A stretch of 61,577 nucleotides of DNA from Nocardia wallacei. GTDB taxonomy: Bacteria; Actinomycetota; Actinomycetes; Mycobacteriales; Mycobacteriaceae. Every line of letters starts with the position of its first letter. The stretch's first letter is position 1. This document shows positions 14,716-26,800 of this stretch, piece by piece. The stretch lies in NCBI RefSeq assembly GCF_029868745.1, contig NZ_JARWOP010000115.1, positions 1 through 61,577 of the forward strand, written 5' to 3'. Both the position numbers and the translations under genes were made by a program. Below the pieces are notes generated by a model. It made no database searches, was not told the origin of the DNA, and worked only from the letters and a program-made list of their open reading frames with translations.

Positions 14716-17700
14716 ATGCATCGTTCGACTTCGATTCAGAACGAACTTTGGATCGCTCACGAATTGTCGGATATTCCTAATAATTGCATTGTTTATATCG
14801 ATATCCGTGCCGCATTGGACCGACGCCGCATGGACACCGCGCTCCGACAGGTATTCGCCGAGTCGGAGGCGCTGCGGGTGAACTTCCTGCGCGGCGCCGA
14901 CGGGCTCATGGCCGTCGAACGGGATATCGACGGCTGGGCCTCCGCGTACGTCGATTTCACCGCGGAGCCCGATCCGATATCGGCCGCCTTCGAATATATG
15001 GCCCGGGACCGTGAGTCGGGTTTCGATCTGGAGCGGGATGCGCTGCTGCGGGTCGCGCTGCTGCAGGTGGGAGATGATCACTATTTCTTGTCGGCGTGTT
15101 TCGATCACATCATCATGGACGGTGTGGGCGTCGCGGCCTGGGCGCAGCGGGTGCTGGATGTGTACGGCGCGCTGACGGCCGAAACCACTCCCGAGCCTTC
15201 GGGTTTCGTGAGCATCGACGATATCGTCGAAGACGATCGTGCCTATCGCCGCCACCAATGGGCGCTCGATCGCGAGTACTGGCGCGGGCGCGTGCGGCCC
15301 GATGTCGACCCGCTGCGGCTCCCGGGCCGTGCCGATGCCGACGCGCAGCCCGGACGGCTCGGTCGCACGTACAGCTTCTCCGCCGCGGCGCTCGGCGAAC
15401 TGGTGAGTGCGGCGCGCGCCGCCGAGGTCAAGCTGCCGTTCCTGCTCATGTCCGTCGCCGCGGCCGCCATCCAGCGCTGTTCGCTGCGCGACGAATTCTG
15501 CCTCCAGATGCCGGTATCGAACCGGGTCGGCCGCGCCGGCCGGACGCCGTGCCAACTCTCCGATACCGTTCCCCTGCCCATCGAGTCGAGTCGCGACCTC
15601 TCGCTGCGCGAGCTGGCCGCCAGGATCGCCGGCGCCTTCTCGGAGGCCGAACCCCATCTGCGGTACGGGATTCCGGACATTCTGCGCGACAGGCGGATAC
15701 CGAACACCGGGCACAACCCGTTCGGTCCGGTCGTCAATGTCATGTCGTTCTTCGGCGCCCTGCGAATGAGCGGCGGCACAGCCGATCTCCAGCTGTACTC
15801 GGCCGGAAACAGTGGCGATCTGTCGATCGTCTTCTATTACGAGCGACAGTCGGAGCGTGGGGGATATCTACGGCTGGAGGGGGACGCCCGCGTATACACC
15901 GACGACGATCTCCGCACTTATCTCGGATTCATCGAGCACTATCTGCGGCAAGCGATGTCCGATCCGGCCGTGCCGATCGGGGACGTAGATATTCTCGGTG
16001 ACGACCGCCGGCTGGTGACGGATGTATGGAACGACACCGCAGTGCCGATCGATGCGGATGCGACGCTGCCAGGGTTGTTCGAGGACCGAGCGCGGCAGGT
16101 ACCGGACGCGGTGGCGGTGGTCTCCGACGGTGTCGAACTTTCCTACCGGGAGCTGAACGCGCGGGCGGACCGCGTCGCGCGGGAATTGATCGTGCGAGGC
16201 GTGGGTGCGGATAGTGTTGTGGCCGTGGTCCTGCCGAGATCGGCGGACCTGATCGTCGCGATGCTGGCGGTGCTGAAAGCGGGCGGCGCCTATCTTCCCC
16301 TCGATCCGAGTTATCCGGCGGACCGGCTGGCATTCGTGCTCGGGGATGCCGCGCCGGTCACGGTCCTCACCGATGGCGCCACTTCGAAAGCCGTGCCGGA
16401 GAACGGGATTCCGCTCATTCTCCTCGACGAGATCGGCGCGGAATTCCCGCACGAACAGGCGGCGGCCCGCGAACCGCGACCCGGCAACCTCGCATATGTG
16501 GTGTATACGTCCGGATCTACCGGAACACCGAAGGGTGTCGCCGTCACCCATCGCAATGTGGTCTCGTTGTTTCTCGGCACCGCTTCGTGGTGTGAATTCG
16601 GTCCCGACGACGTCTGGGCCTGGTGCCATTCCCAGGCGTTCGACTTCTCCGTCTGGGAAATCTGGGGCGCGCTGCTGCACGGTGGCCGGATCGTGGTTGT
16701 GCCCTGGGATGTGGTGCGCACTCCCACACAACTGTGGGATTTGGTGGTGGACAAGGGAATTACGGTCCTCAACCAGACCCCCGCCGCATTCCGTGCCCTG
16801 GCGGAGGCCCGATTGCTGCGCGACAGCACCGATTCCGCGCTGCGCCTGGTGATATTCGGCGGAGAGGCGCTGCACGACACGCACGTGCGGCCCTGGTATG
16901 CGGCCGGACGCTCCGAACTTCCGGCTCTCGTGAACATGTACGGAATTACCGAGACCACGGTCCATGTGACGCGGCTGGACCTGTCGACGGTACACGACAT
17001 CGCGGGCGGCAGCCCTATCGGGCGTCCGTTGGCCAATGTCCGGGTGTACGTGCTGGATTCGTGGATGCAGCCGGTTCCGGTCGGGGTAGCGGGTGAGTTG
17101 TACGTGGCCGGTGCCCAGGTAGCGCGCGGGTATCTCGACCGGCCCGCGCTGACCGCCGCGCGGTTCGTGGCCGATCCGTTCGACCCGGGCGGCCGGTTGT
17201 ATCGCACGGGTGATGTGGTGCGGTGGAACTCCGCCGGGCAGCTGGAATTCGTGGGCCGGGCCGACGATCAGGTGAAGATCCGCGGATTCCGCATCGAACC
17301 GGGCGAAGTGGAAGCCGCGCTGGCACAGCATCCTTCCGTCTCACAGGCGGTCGCGACCGGCCGTGACGTCCGCGGTGACACCAGGCTGGTCGCGTATGTC
17401 GTGGTCGACCGAGGCAGTCCGGTCGACGGCGGGGAGGTGCGTCGATGGGTGGCGGATCGGCTGCCCGATTTCATGGTGCCGAGCACGGTCACGGTGATCG
17501 AGTCGATTCCGTTGACCGCCAACGGGAAAGTGGATCGGCGGGCACTGCCCGATCCCGAGGTGGCGTCGTCGGCGGAATATCGAGCCCCCGGCAGCGAGCG
17601 TGAGCGGGTACTGGCGGAGCTGTTCGCCGAAGTCCTCGGACTCGATCGAGTGGGCGTGGACGACAACTTCTTCGAATTGGGTGGCCATTCGCTGCTGGCG

Positions 17701-17811
17701 ACTCGGTTGGTGAGTCGTATACGGGTGGTGCTGGGAATCGAGGTATCGATCCGCACGGTGTTCGACGCCCCGGCCGTCGCGCAACTCGCGACCCGGTTGG
17801 ACGCGAACGCT
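14716..17811 (+). other. NRPS module 1: starter C - A(Thr) - T
   Basis: The first condensation domain has no module upstream, so it probably adds an acyl starter to residue 1. Its active-site motif is D-H-I-I-M-D-G instead of H-H-x-x-x-D-G: the second, catalytic His is kept while the first is Asp. The A domain shows [21 protein letters not shown] and [12 protein letters not shown]. Read at the classical specificity positions this gives DFWNIGMVHK, which I recognise as the threonine signature. This is the only module whose substrate I can call with confidence. Confidence 0.85.
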
Positions 17812-20800
17812 TACGTGCGTCCGGCGCTGTCGGCCCGGCCGCGCCCCGATGTGGTGCCACTGTCGTTCGCGCAGCGGCGGTTGTGGTTCATTCATCGGCT
17901 CGAAGGTCCTTCGGCTACCTACAACATCCCGTTGGCCGCACGGCTGCGGGGCGTCTTCGACCCGGACGCGTTCGCGGCGGCGGTCGGTGATGTGATCGCG
18001 CGGCACGAGAGTTTGCGGACGGTTTTCGCCGAGGTGGACGGTGTGCCTGCACAGCGGGTGCTCGAGGTCGCGGATCTCGAACCGCCGGTGACGGTTGCGG
18101 ACGTGGATTCCGAGGCGCTCGATGCGGCCGTGACCTCGGCCCTCGGGCACCACTTCGATCTGTCCACCGAGATCCCCGTGCGCGCGTCCGTATTTCGTGG
18201 TGACGGCGACGAGTACGCCATGGTTTTGCTGATGCACCACATTGCCGGTGACGGGTTGTCGGCGGCCGTGTTACTGCGCGACTTGTCGACGGCGTATACG
18301 GCACGGCGAGCGGGCCGACCGCCGGAGTGGGCGCCGTTGCCGGTGCAGTACGTGGATTACACGCTGTGGCAGCAGGACTGGCTGGGGGCGAGCACCGACC
18401 CCGACAGCATCCTGTCTCGTCAATTCGAGTACTGGCGGCGCGAACTCGACGGGTTGCCGGAGGAGTTGCGGTTACCGACCGACCGGCCACGGCCGCGGAT
18501 GGCGTCCTATCGCGGGGACATGGTGCTGTTCGACATCGATCCTGAAATCCGTGACGCGGTGGAACGCCTGGCCGTTCGTGAGGGTGCGACGGTGTCGATG
18601 GTGTTGCAGTCGGCACTGGCGGTGTTGTTGTTCAAACTCGGTGCGGGCGAGGATATCCCGATCGGATCGCCGATTGCCGGACGCACCGATGAGGCGTCGG
18701 CCGATCTGGTGGGATTCTTCGTCAACACGTGGGTGCTGCGCGCATCGGTCGCTCCGGCCGCCGCCTTCACCGAATTGCTGGCGCAGGTGCGAGCGAAAGC
18801 GCTGGCCGCGTACGAGAATCAGGACGCGCCGTTCGAGTTGCTGGTCGAATTGCTCAATCCGGCCCGCTCGGCGGCCCACCATCCGCTGTTCCAGGTGCTG
18901 CTGAGCTTCCAGGACAACACCCTGGCGACGCTGGAGCTGCCGGGCGCCGACATCGAGCCCAGGCCGCTCGCCACCACGACCTCACGATTCGATCTGACCG
19001 TCAATATCGGCGATACCGCCGGCACCGCCGGGTGGGAAGGATTCATCGAGTACGCCACGGATTTGTTCGACCGCCCCACGGTCGAGGCGATGGCGGCGCG
19101 GCTGGTGCGAATACTGCGGCAGCTGATCGCCGACCCGCACACCGCGATCGGGTCGATCGAGGTGCTGGGCGCCGACGAACGCGAACGAGTAGTGCACCGC
19201 TGGAACGACACCGCCGTCGAGGTCCCCGGCGGCACCGTGCTCGACTTGTTCCGCGCGCAGGTCGCCCGGACACCGGACGCGGACGCCGTGTACTGCGGTG
19301 ATATGGTCCTGTCGTATCGGGAACTCGATTCCCGGGCCGATCGGGCGGCGCGGCTCCTCATCGCACACGGAGTCGGCCCGGATGCCGTGGTCGCGGTGGC
19401 ACTGCCGCGGTCGGCGGAACTGATCGTGACGGTGCTGGCTGTGCTGCGGGCGGGCGGTGCGTATCTGCCGATCGATCCGGCCTATCCGTCGGATCGGCTG
19501 GCCCTCATCTTCTCCGATGCCGCGCCGGTGGTCGTCGTGACCGACTCCGCCACCGCGAACATCCTGCCGCACACCGAGATACCGCAACTCCATGTGGAGA
19601 CCCTCGACCGGGCCGGAGAGCTCGATCGGCCCGCTCGGATCGCGCCGGCGTATCCGCAGAATCTGGCCTACGTGATCTACACCTCCGGTTCGACCGGGGT
19701 GCCGAAGGGCGTCGGCATCACCCACCGGAACCTGCTGAATCTGGTGTCCCAGACCTGGTCGGCAGGGCCGGGCGAACGCGTGCTGGCGCATTCGTCGATC
19801 GCCTTCGACGCGTCCACCTACGAGATCTGGCCCGCGCTGACCAGTGGCGGCGCACTGGTCGTGGCCACCGAGCAGCGCTCGGACCCGGCCGAGATCATCG
19901 ACCTGGTCGGTACTCGATCGGTGACGAAGATGTTCTCGACCCCGGCATTTCTCTCCGCGCTGCTCGACCGGGCGGAGTCGGCGCCCGGCAAGGGATTACG
20001 AAGCCTGAACCAGCTGATCGCCGGTGGCGCGGAGCTGACCTCTCCGACCGCGCGCCGAATGAAAGCCCTCGCCGCGACGGCCAACGGCTACGGTCCGACG
20101 GAGACCACGGTGTTCGCCACCATGTTCGCGGTGGGCACGGCGTCGACGGGCCTCTCGGTGCCGATCGGTGCTCCGTTGGCGAATATGCGTGTGTACGTGC
20201 TGGATTCGTGGTTGCAGCCGGTTCCGGTGGGGGTGGCCGGTGAATTGTGCGTGGCCGGTGCGCAATTGGCGCGCGGGTATCTCGGACAGGCGGCGCTGAC
20301 CGCCGCGCGGTTCGTGGCTGATCCGTTCGATGTGGGTGGCCGGTTGTATCGCACGGGTGATGTGGTGCGGTGGAACCCTGCGGGGCAGTTGGAGTTCGTG
20401 GGTCGTGCCGACGATCAGGTGAAGATCCGCGGATTCCGGGTCGAGCCGGGCGAGGTGGAAGCCGCACTCGTACAGCATTCTTCGGTGTCGCAGGCCGTGG
20501 TGGTGACGCGTGACACCGAGGCGGGCGGCAAACAGCTGATCGCGTACGTCGTCGCCGATCCGGGCAACCCGGCCGACGGCGGACGACTGCGCCGGTGGGT
20601 GGCCGACCGGCTGCCGGAATTCATGGTGCCGGCCGCGGTGACGGTGATCGACTCGATTCCGTTGAACCCCAATGGAAAAGTGGACCGCCAAGCCCTGCCC
20701 GACCCCGAATTCACCGCGATGGCCGACTACCGCGCACCGGATACCGAGCCCGAGCGGGTGCTGGCCGGACTGTTCGCGGAGATTCTCGGGGTCGATCGGG

Positions 20801-23800
20801 TCGGTGCGGACGACAGCTTCTTCGCCCTGGGCGGGCATTCGCTGCTGGCTACCCGGCTGGTGAGCCGGATCCGGGCGACTTTGGGAATCGAGGTGCCCAT
20901 TCGGACGGTGTTCGACGCACCCACCGTCGCACAGCTCGCGCACCGCATGGATACCGGTGTCCAGGTCCGCCCGATACTGACCCCCCGGCCGCGACCCGAT
21001 GTCGTGCCGCTGTCGTTCGCGCAGCGACGGCTGTGGTTCATCCATCGCCTGGAGGGCCGGTCCGCCACCTACAACATGGCCCTGGCGGTCCGCTTGCGTG
21101 GCGTCGACATCGCGGTCCTGCGTGCCGCGGTCGGTGATGTGGTGGCCCGGCACGAGAGCCTTCGCACGATCTTCGCCGATGTCGACGGCGAACCGTCGCA
21201 GCGCGTACTCGACTCCGGCGATGCGGACGTGCCGTTCCTCGTCACGGACACGACCGCAACGGAATCGGCGCCGGAAGTGACCGCGGCGGCGCGGTACGGA
21301 TTTGAGCTGTCCGCGGAGATTCCTTTGCGCGCCACCGTCTTTCGCCGTGACTCCGACGAGTGTGTGCTGGTGTTGCTGATACACCATGTCGCCGGGGACG
21401 GCTGGTCGATGACGCCCCTGCTGAACGACCTGTCGACGGCGTACGCGGCACGCCTCGAGCATCGCGCGCCGGAGTGGACGCCGTTGCCCGTGCAGTATGT
21501 GGATTACACGCTGTGGCAGCGGGAATTACTGGGGTCGCCGAACGATTCGGGCAGTGTGCTGTCCAGGCAGCTCGAGTACTGGCGCCGTGAACTCGACGGA
21601 TTGCCCGAGCAACTGCGCCTGCCGGCCGACCGGCCGCGGCCCCGGGCCGCGAGCTATCGCGGCGACATGGCCTATTTCACCATCGACCTCCCGACCCGGA
21701 CGGCGGTGGAGCGGCTGGCGGCCCGCCGGGGCGCGACGGTGTCGATGGTGTTGCAGTCGGCGTTGGCCGTGCTGTTGTCGAAACTCGGTGCGGGACAGGA
21801 TATCCCGATCGGAGCGCCGATCGCCGGGCGCACCGACGAGGCTCTGACCGATCTGGTGGGGTTCTTCGTCAATACCTGGGTGCTGCGGACCGAAGTGACG
21901 CCGGAGTCCCCGTTCACCGACATCATGGCCCAGGTCCGCGCCAAGGCGCTGGCGGCGTACGAGAACCAGGACCTTCCGTTCGAATTACTGGTCGAATTGC
22001 TCAACCCGGCCCGCTCGGCGGCACATCATCCGCTGTTCCAGGTGTCGCTGGCATTCCAGAACAACACCATGCCCGCCCTGGATCTGTCCGGTGTCCGGGC
22101 CGAGCCCTACCCCGCGCCCACCGGCACCTCCCGCTTCGATCTGTTCTTCAATATCGCGGATGCTCCGCCCGGCCGGGAGTGGAGCTGTTTCGTGGAATAC
22201 GCGACCGAGCTGTTCGACCGGTCCACGGTCGAGGCGATGGCGCAGCGATGGGTGCGATTGCTGCGGCTGGTCGTGGCCGATCCGGACGTGCCGGTCGGGT
22301 CGATGGATGTACTCGGCTCCGACGAGCGTGAACTGGTCCTGCGCCGTTGGAACGACACACCCGTGGCAGTCCCGGACACCACGCTCGTCGGTCTGTTCGA
22401 GGACCGGGCCGCGCTCTGCCCGGATGCCGTCGCCGTGGTCTGCGACGAGACCGAGGTGACCTACCGCGAGCTGGATACTCGCGCGGACCGGCTGGCGGGC
22501 GCCCTGCGTGCTCGCGGGGTGGGCCCGGACACGGTGGTGGCGGTCGCGCTGCCCAGGTCCGCGGAGTTGCTCGTGGCGTTGGTCGCGGTGCTGAAGGCCG
22601 GTGGCGCGTATCTGCCGATCGACCCGGCCTATCCGTCGGAGCGGCTGGCGTTCGTCCTCACCGACGCCGAGCCGGTGGCGCTCGTCACCGATCGGCCGAC
22701 CTCGAAACTCCTGCCCCGCAACGCGATACCGCCGCTGTATCTCGACGAGACCGACCTCGCCGACATGAGCGACCGCCGCCGGAACGTCGCGGTACGGCCG
22801 CGGAATCTGGCCTACGTGATCTACACCTCGGGTTCGACCGGTGTGCCGAAGGGCGTCGGGATCACTCATGGGAACGTGGTGAATCTGCTCGCCCAGGCAT
22901 GGACGGCGACCTTCGGGGATCGGGTGCTGGCGCATTCGTCGGTGGGGTTCGACGCCTCGACCTACGAGATCTGGCCCGCGCTGACCGGTGGCGCGGCGCT
23001 GGTCGTCGCGAGCGGGCAGCGATCGGATACGAGCGAGATCATCCGCGTGGTCCAGGAGCGGTCGGTGACGAAGATGTTCGCGACCCCGCCTCTGCTGTCG
23101 GCGCTGGTGGAGCACCTGGAAACCTTGCGCGGCAACCCTTTCGAGAGTCTGACGCAGATCGCCACCGGCGCCGACTCACTCACCGGTGAACTGGCCGATG
23201 CGCTGAAATCCGCACGGCCGGGCCTGCGGCTCGACAATCTCTACGGGCCGACCGAGGCGACGGTCGATGTCACGGCACTGGCCGTACCCGACGGCGTCAC
23301 CGGCACGGTGCCGATCGGTGCGCCGGTCGCGAATACCCGGGTGTTCGTGCTGGACTCGTGGCTGCTGCCGGTACCCGTGGGAGTCCCGGGTGAACTGTAT
23401 GTCGCCGGCGCGCAAGTGGCCCGCGGGTATCGGGGGCGGGCCGCGCTGACCGCGACGCGATTCGTGGCCGACCCGTTCGATGCGGGCGGCCGGGTGTATC
23501 GCACGGGCGACGTGGTGCGGTGGAACTCCGCCGGAGAGCTGGAGTTCGTCGGCCGGGCCGACGACCAGGTGAAAATCCGCGGTTTCCGCGTCGAGCCGGG
23601 CGAGGTGGAAGCCGCACTGGCACAGCATCCTTCGGTGTCGCAGGCGGTGGTGGTGGCCCACGACACCGATACCGGCGGCAAGCAATTGGTCGCCTATGTG
23701 GTCCCCGACAGCCGCGGACCGGCCATCGGCGAGGACGAATTGGTCGGTCAGTGGCGGCGGGTGTACGACGACCTGTATTCCGGCACGGCCGCTCTCGGGA

Positions 23801-26800
23801 ACGCCGGTGCACCGGCGGCGTTCGGCGCGGACTTCTCCGGCTGGAACAGCAGCTATACCGGGGCGCCCATCCCGATCGAGCAGATGCGGGAATGGCGGGC
23901 CGCCACCGTCGACCGCATTCGAGAATTGCGGCCGCGCCGGGTGCTCGAGATCGGTGTCGGCACGGGACTGCTGCTGTCGCAACTGGCCCCCGAGTGCGAA
24001 CAGTATTGGGCCACGGACTTTTCCGCCGCTACCATAGCCACACTCGAACGGCACTTGCGCGAACTCGGCGCCGACTGGACCGACCGGGTCGCCCTCGAGG
24101 TCCGGGCCGCCGTGGACACCCGCGGACTGCCGGAGAACCACTTCGACACCGTGGTGCTGAACTCCGTCGTGCAGTACTTTCCCGGCGAGGCCTACCTGCG
24201 CCGGGTGCTCGGACAGGCGCTGCGGCTGCTGGCTCCCGGCGGTGCGATATTCGTCGGCGACGTGCGCAACCTGGCACTGCTCGAGGAATTCGCCACCGCG
24301 GCGCAGCTCGCGCGGCACGGTGTCGGAGATGCCGCGGCGATCGGTCGCCGGGTGCGCCGGGATATCGCCGCCGAACAGGAACTCCTGGTGGCGCCCGAGT
24401 ATTTCGTGAGCCTGTGTCGCGAAGGCGACGATGTCGACGCCGTCGATATCGAACTCGAGCGCGGCCGCTGCCTCAACGAATTGAGCCGGTACCGCTACGA
24501 CGTCGTGCTGCGCAAGTCGCCCTCGCGGCCGCTGTCGGTCGCCGACGTGCCGAAAATCGAGTTCCGTGACCAAGATCGGCTGCGCGAGACGCTCCGGGAA
24601 CGCCACAGCGACGGCATTCGCATCACCGGCATTCCGCACGCCGGGCTGATCGATGAGGTCGAAGCCGCCCGTCGCGTCCGCGGCGGCCGTCTCGGCGACG
24701 CCACCCAGGGGCTCGCCGTCGGGGTGGAAGGCGTGCTCGCTGCTACGAACGAGCGGCCGGGCGACGGCCTACTGCCCGAGGATCTGCACGCGCTCGGACG
24801 GCGATTCGGATACGCCACCGCGGTCACCTGGTCGGCGGAACCGGACCGGATGGACGCGGTGTTCGTCGATCCCGTCGTCGCTCGCGGTCGCGCGCTGACC
24901 GACGTCTACCAACCGCCGGTCCCGCTGGGTGACCCTGCAGCTCATACGAACAACCCGCAGATCGGCATCCTGGCCGCCGACGCGCGCCGATTCGCCGAGG
25001 CGCGGCTGCCGGAATTCATGGTGCCCGCGGTGGTGATGGTGATCGACTCGGTGCCGTTGACGGTGACCGGGAAACTCGATCGCAGGGCCCTGCCGGATCC
25101 GGAGTTCGCCTCGTCGATGGAGTACCGGGCGCCCGGCAGCGTCGAGGAGCAATCGCTGGCGGACCTGTTCGCCGAGGTGCTGGGGCTGGACCGGGTCGGC
25201 GTGGACGACAACTTCTTCGCGCTCGGCGGCCACTCACTACTGGCGACGCGCCTGGTCAGCCGCATCCGGGCGGTGCTGGGCGTGGAAGTGCCGATTCGGA
25301 CCGTCTTCGATGCCCCGACCGTCGCGCAGCTGGCGGCCGGACTGGACACCGGCGCGCGGGTGCGCCCCGCGCTGTCGGCCCGGCCGCGCCCCGACGTGGT
25401 GCCGCTGTCGTTCGCGCAGCGACGGCTGTGGTTCATCCACCGTCTCGAGGGACTGTCCGCGACCTACAACATCGCGCTGGCGCTGCGCGTGACCGGTGCG
25501 TTCGATGTGGCGGCCTGCCGGGCCGCGGTCGGCGATGTCCTGGCCCGGCACGAGAGCCTGCGGACGATCTTCTTCGAAGATGACGGCACGCCCGTGCAGC
25601 GAGTGCTCGACGCCGCCCAGCTCGTGGCGCCGGTAACCGTGTGCGATGTCGATGCCGCCGAACTGGACTCGGCCGTGACCGCCTCGGTGCGGTACGGATT
25701 CGAGCTCTCGTCGGAAATCCCCCTGCGCACCACCGTCTTTCGCGTCGGCGCGCGGGATTGCGTGCTGGTGGTCCTGATCCATCACATCGCCGCCGACGGC
25801 TGGTCGATGACCCCACTGCTGCGAGACCTCGCCACGGCCTATACGGCGCGACTGGGCGGGCGCGCGCCGGACTGGGAGCCCCTGCCGGTGCAGTACGCGG
25901 ATTACACGCTGTGGCAACAGGAACTGCTCGGCTCGCACCTCGATCACGAGAGCGTGCTGTTCCAGCAGTTCGAATACTGGCGCCGCGAATTGGACGGTGT
26001 GCCGGAGCAATTGCGGTTGCCGACCGATCGGCCGCGCACCCGGCTGGCCGACTATCGGGGCGACATGGTGCTGTTCTCCATCGACGTCGACACCCGCGCG
26101 GCCGTGGAGCGGCTGGCGGCGCGCGAGGGCGCGACGGTGTCGATGGTGTTGCAGTCGGCCTTGGTCGTGCTGCTGTCCAAACTCGGTGCGGGAGAAGATA
26201 TTCCGATCGGTTCGCCGATCGCCGGGCGCACCGATCAGGCCTTGGCCGATCTGGTGGGTTTCTTCGTGAATTCGTGGGTGCTGCGGGCGCAGGTGGATTC
26301 GGCCGCGTCGTTCGCCGAGTTACTGGGGCAGGTGCGGGCGAAGGCGCTGGCGGCGTACGAGAATCAGGACGTTCCGTTCGAATTACTGGTCGAATTGCTC
26401 AATCCCGTGCGGTCGGCGGCGCATCATCCGTTGTTCCAGGTGTCGCTGGCATTCCAGAACAACACGCTGCCGGCGCTGGAACTGCCGAATGTGCGAATCG
26501 AGCCGTACCCGGCCTATACGGCGACGGCACGGTTCGACATGTTCTTCAATATCACCGACGCCCCGGCCGGCCGGGAATGGGCCGGGTTGGTCGAGTACGC
26601 GACCGGGTTGTTCGATCGGTCCACGGTCGAGGCCATGGCGGATCGGCTGGTGCGGATTCTGAGACGGGTCGCGGCCGATCCGGGTACGCCGGTGGGAGCG
26701 ATCGACGTGCTCGAGGTCCGGGAGCGGGAACTGCTGTTGCGGCGGCGCAACGAGACCGCCGCACCCGTCGCCGACACCACCCTGGCCGCATTGTTCGAGG

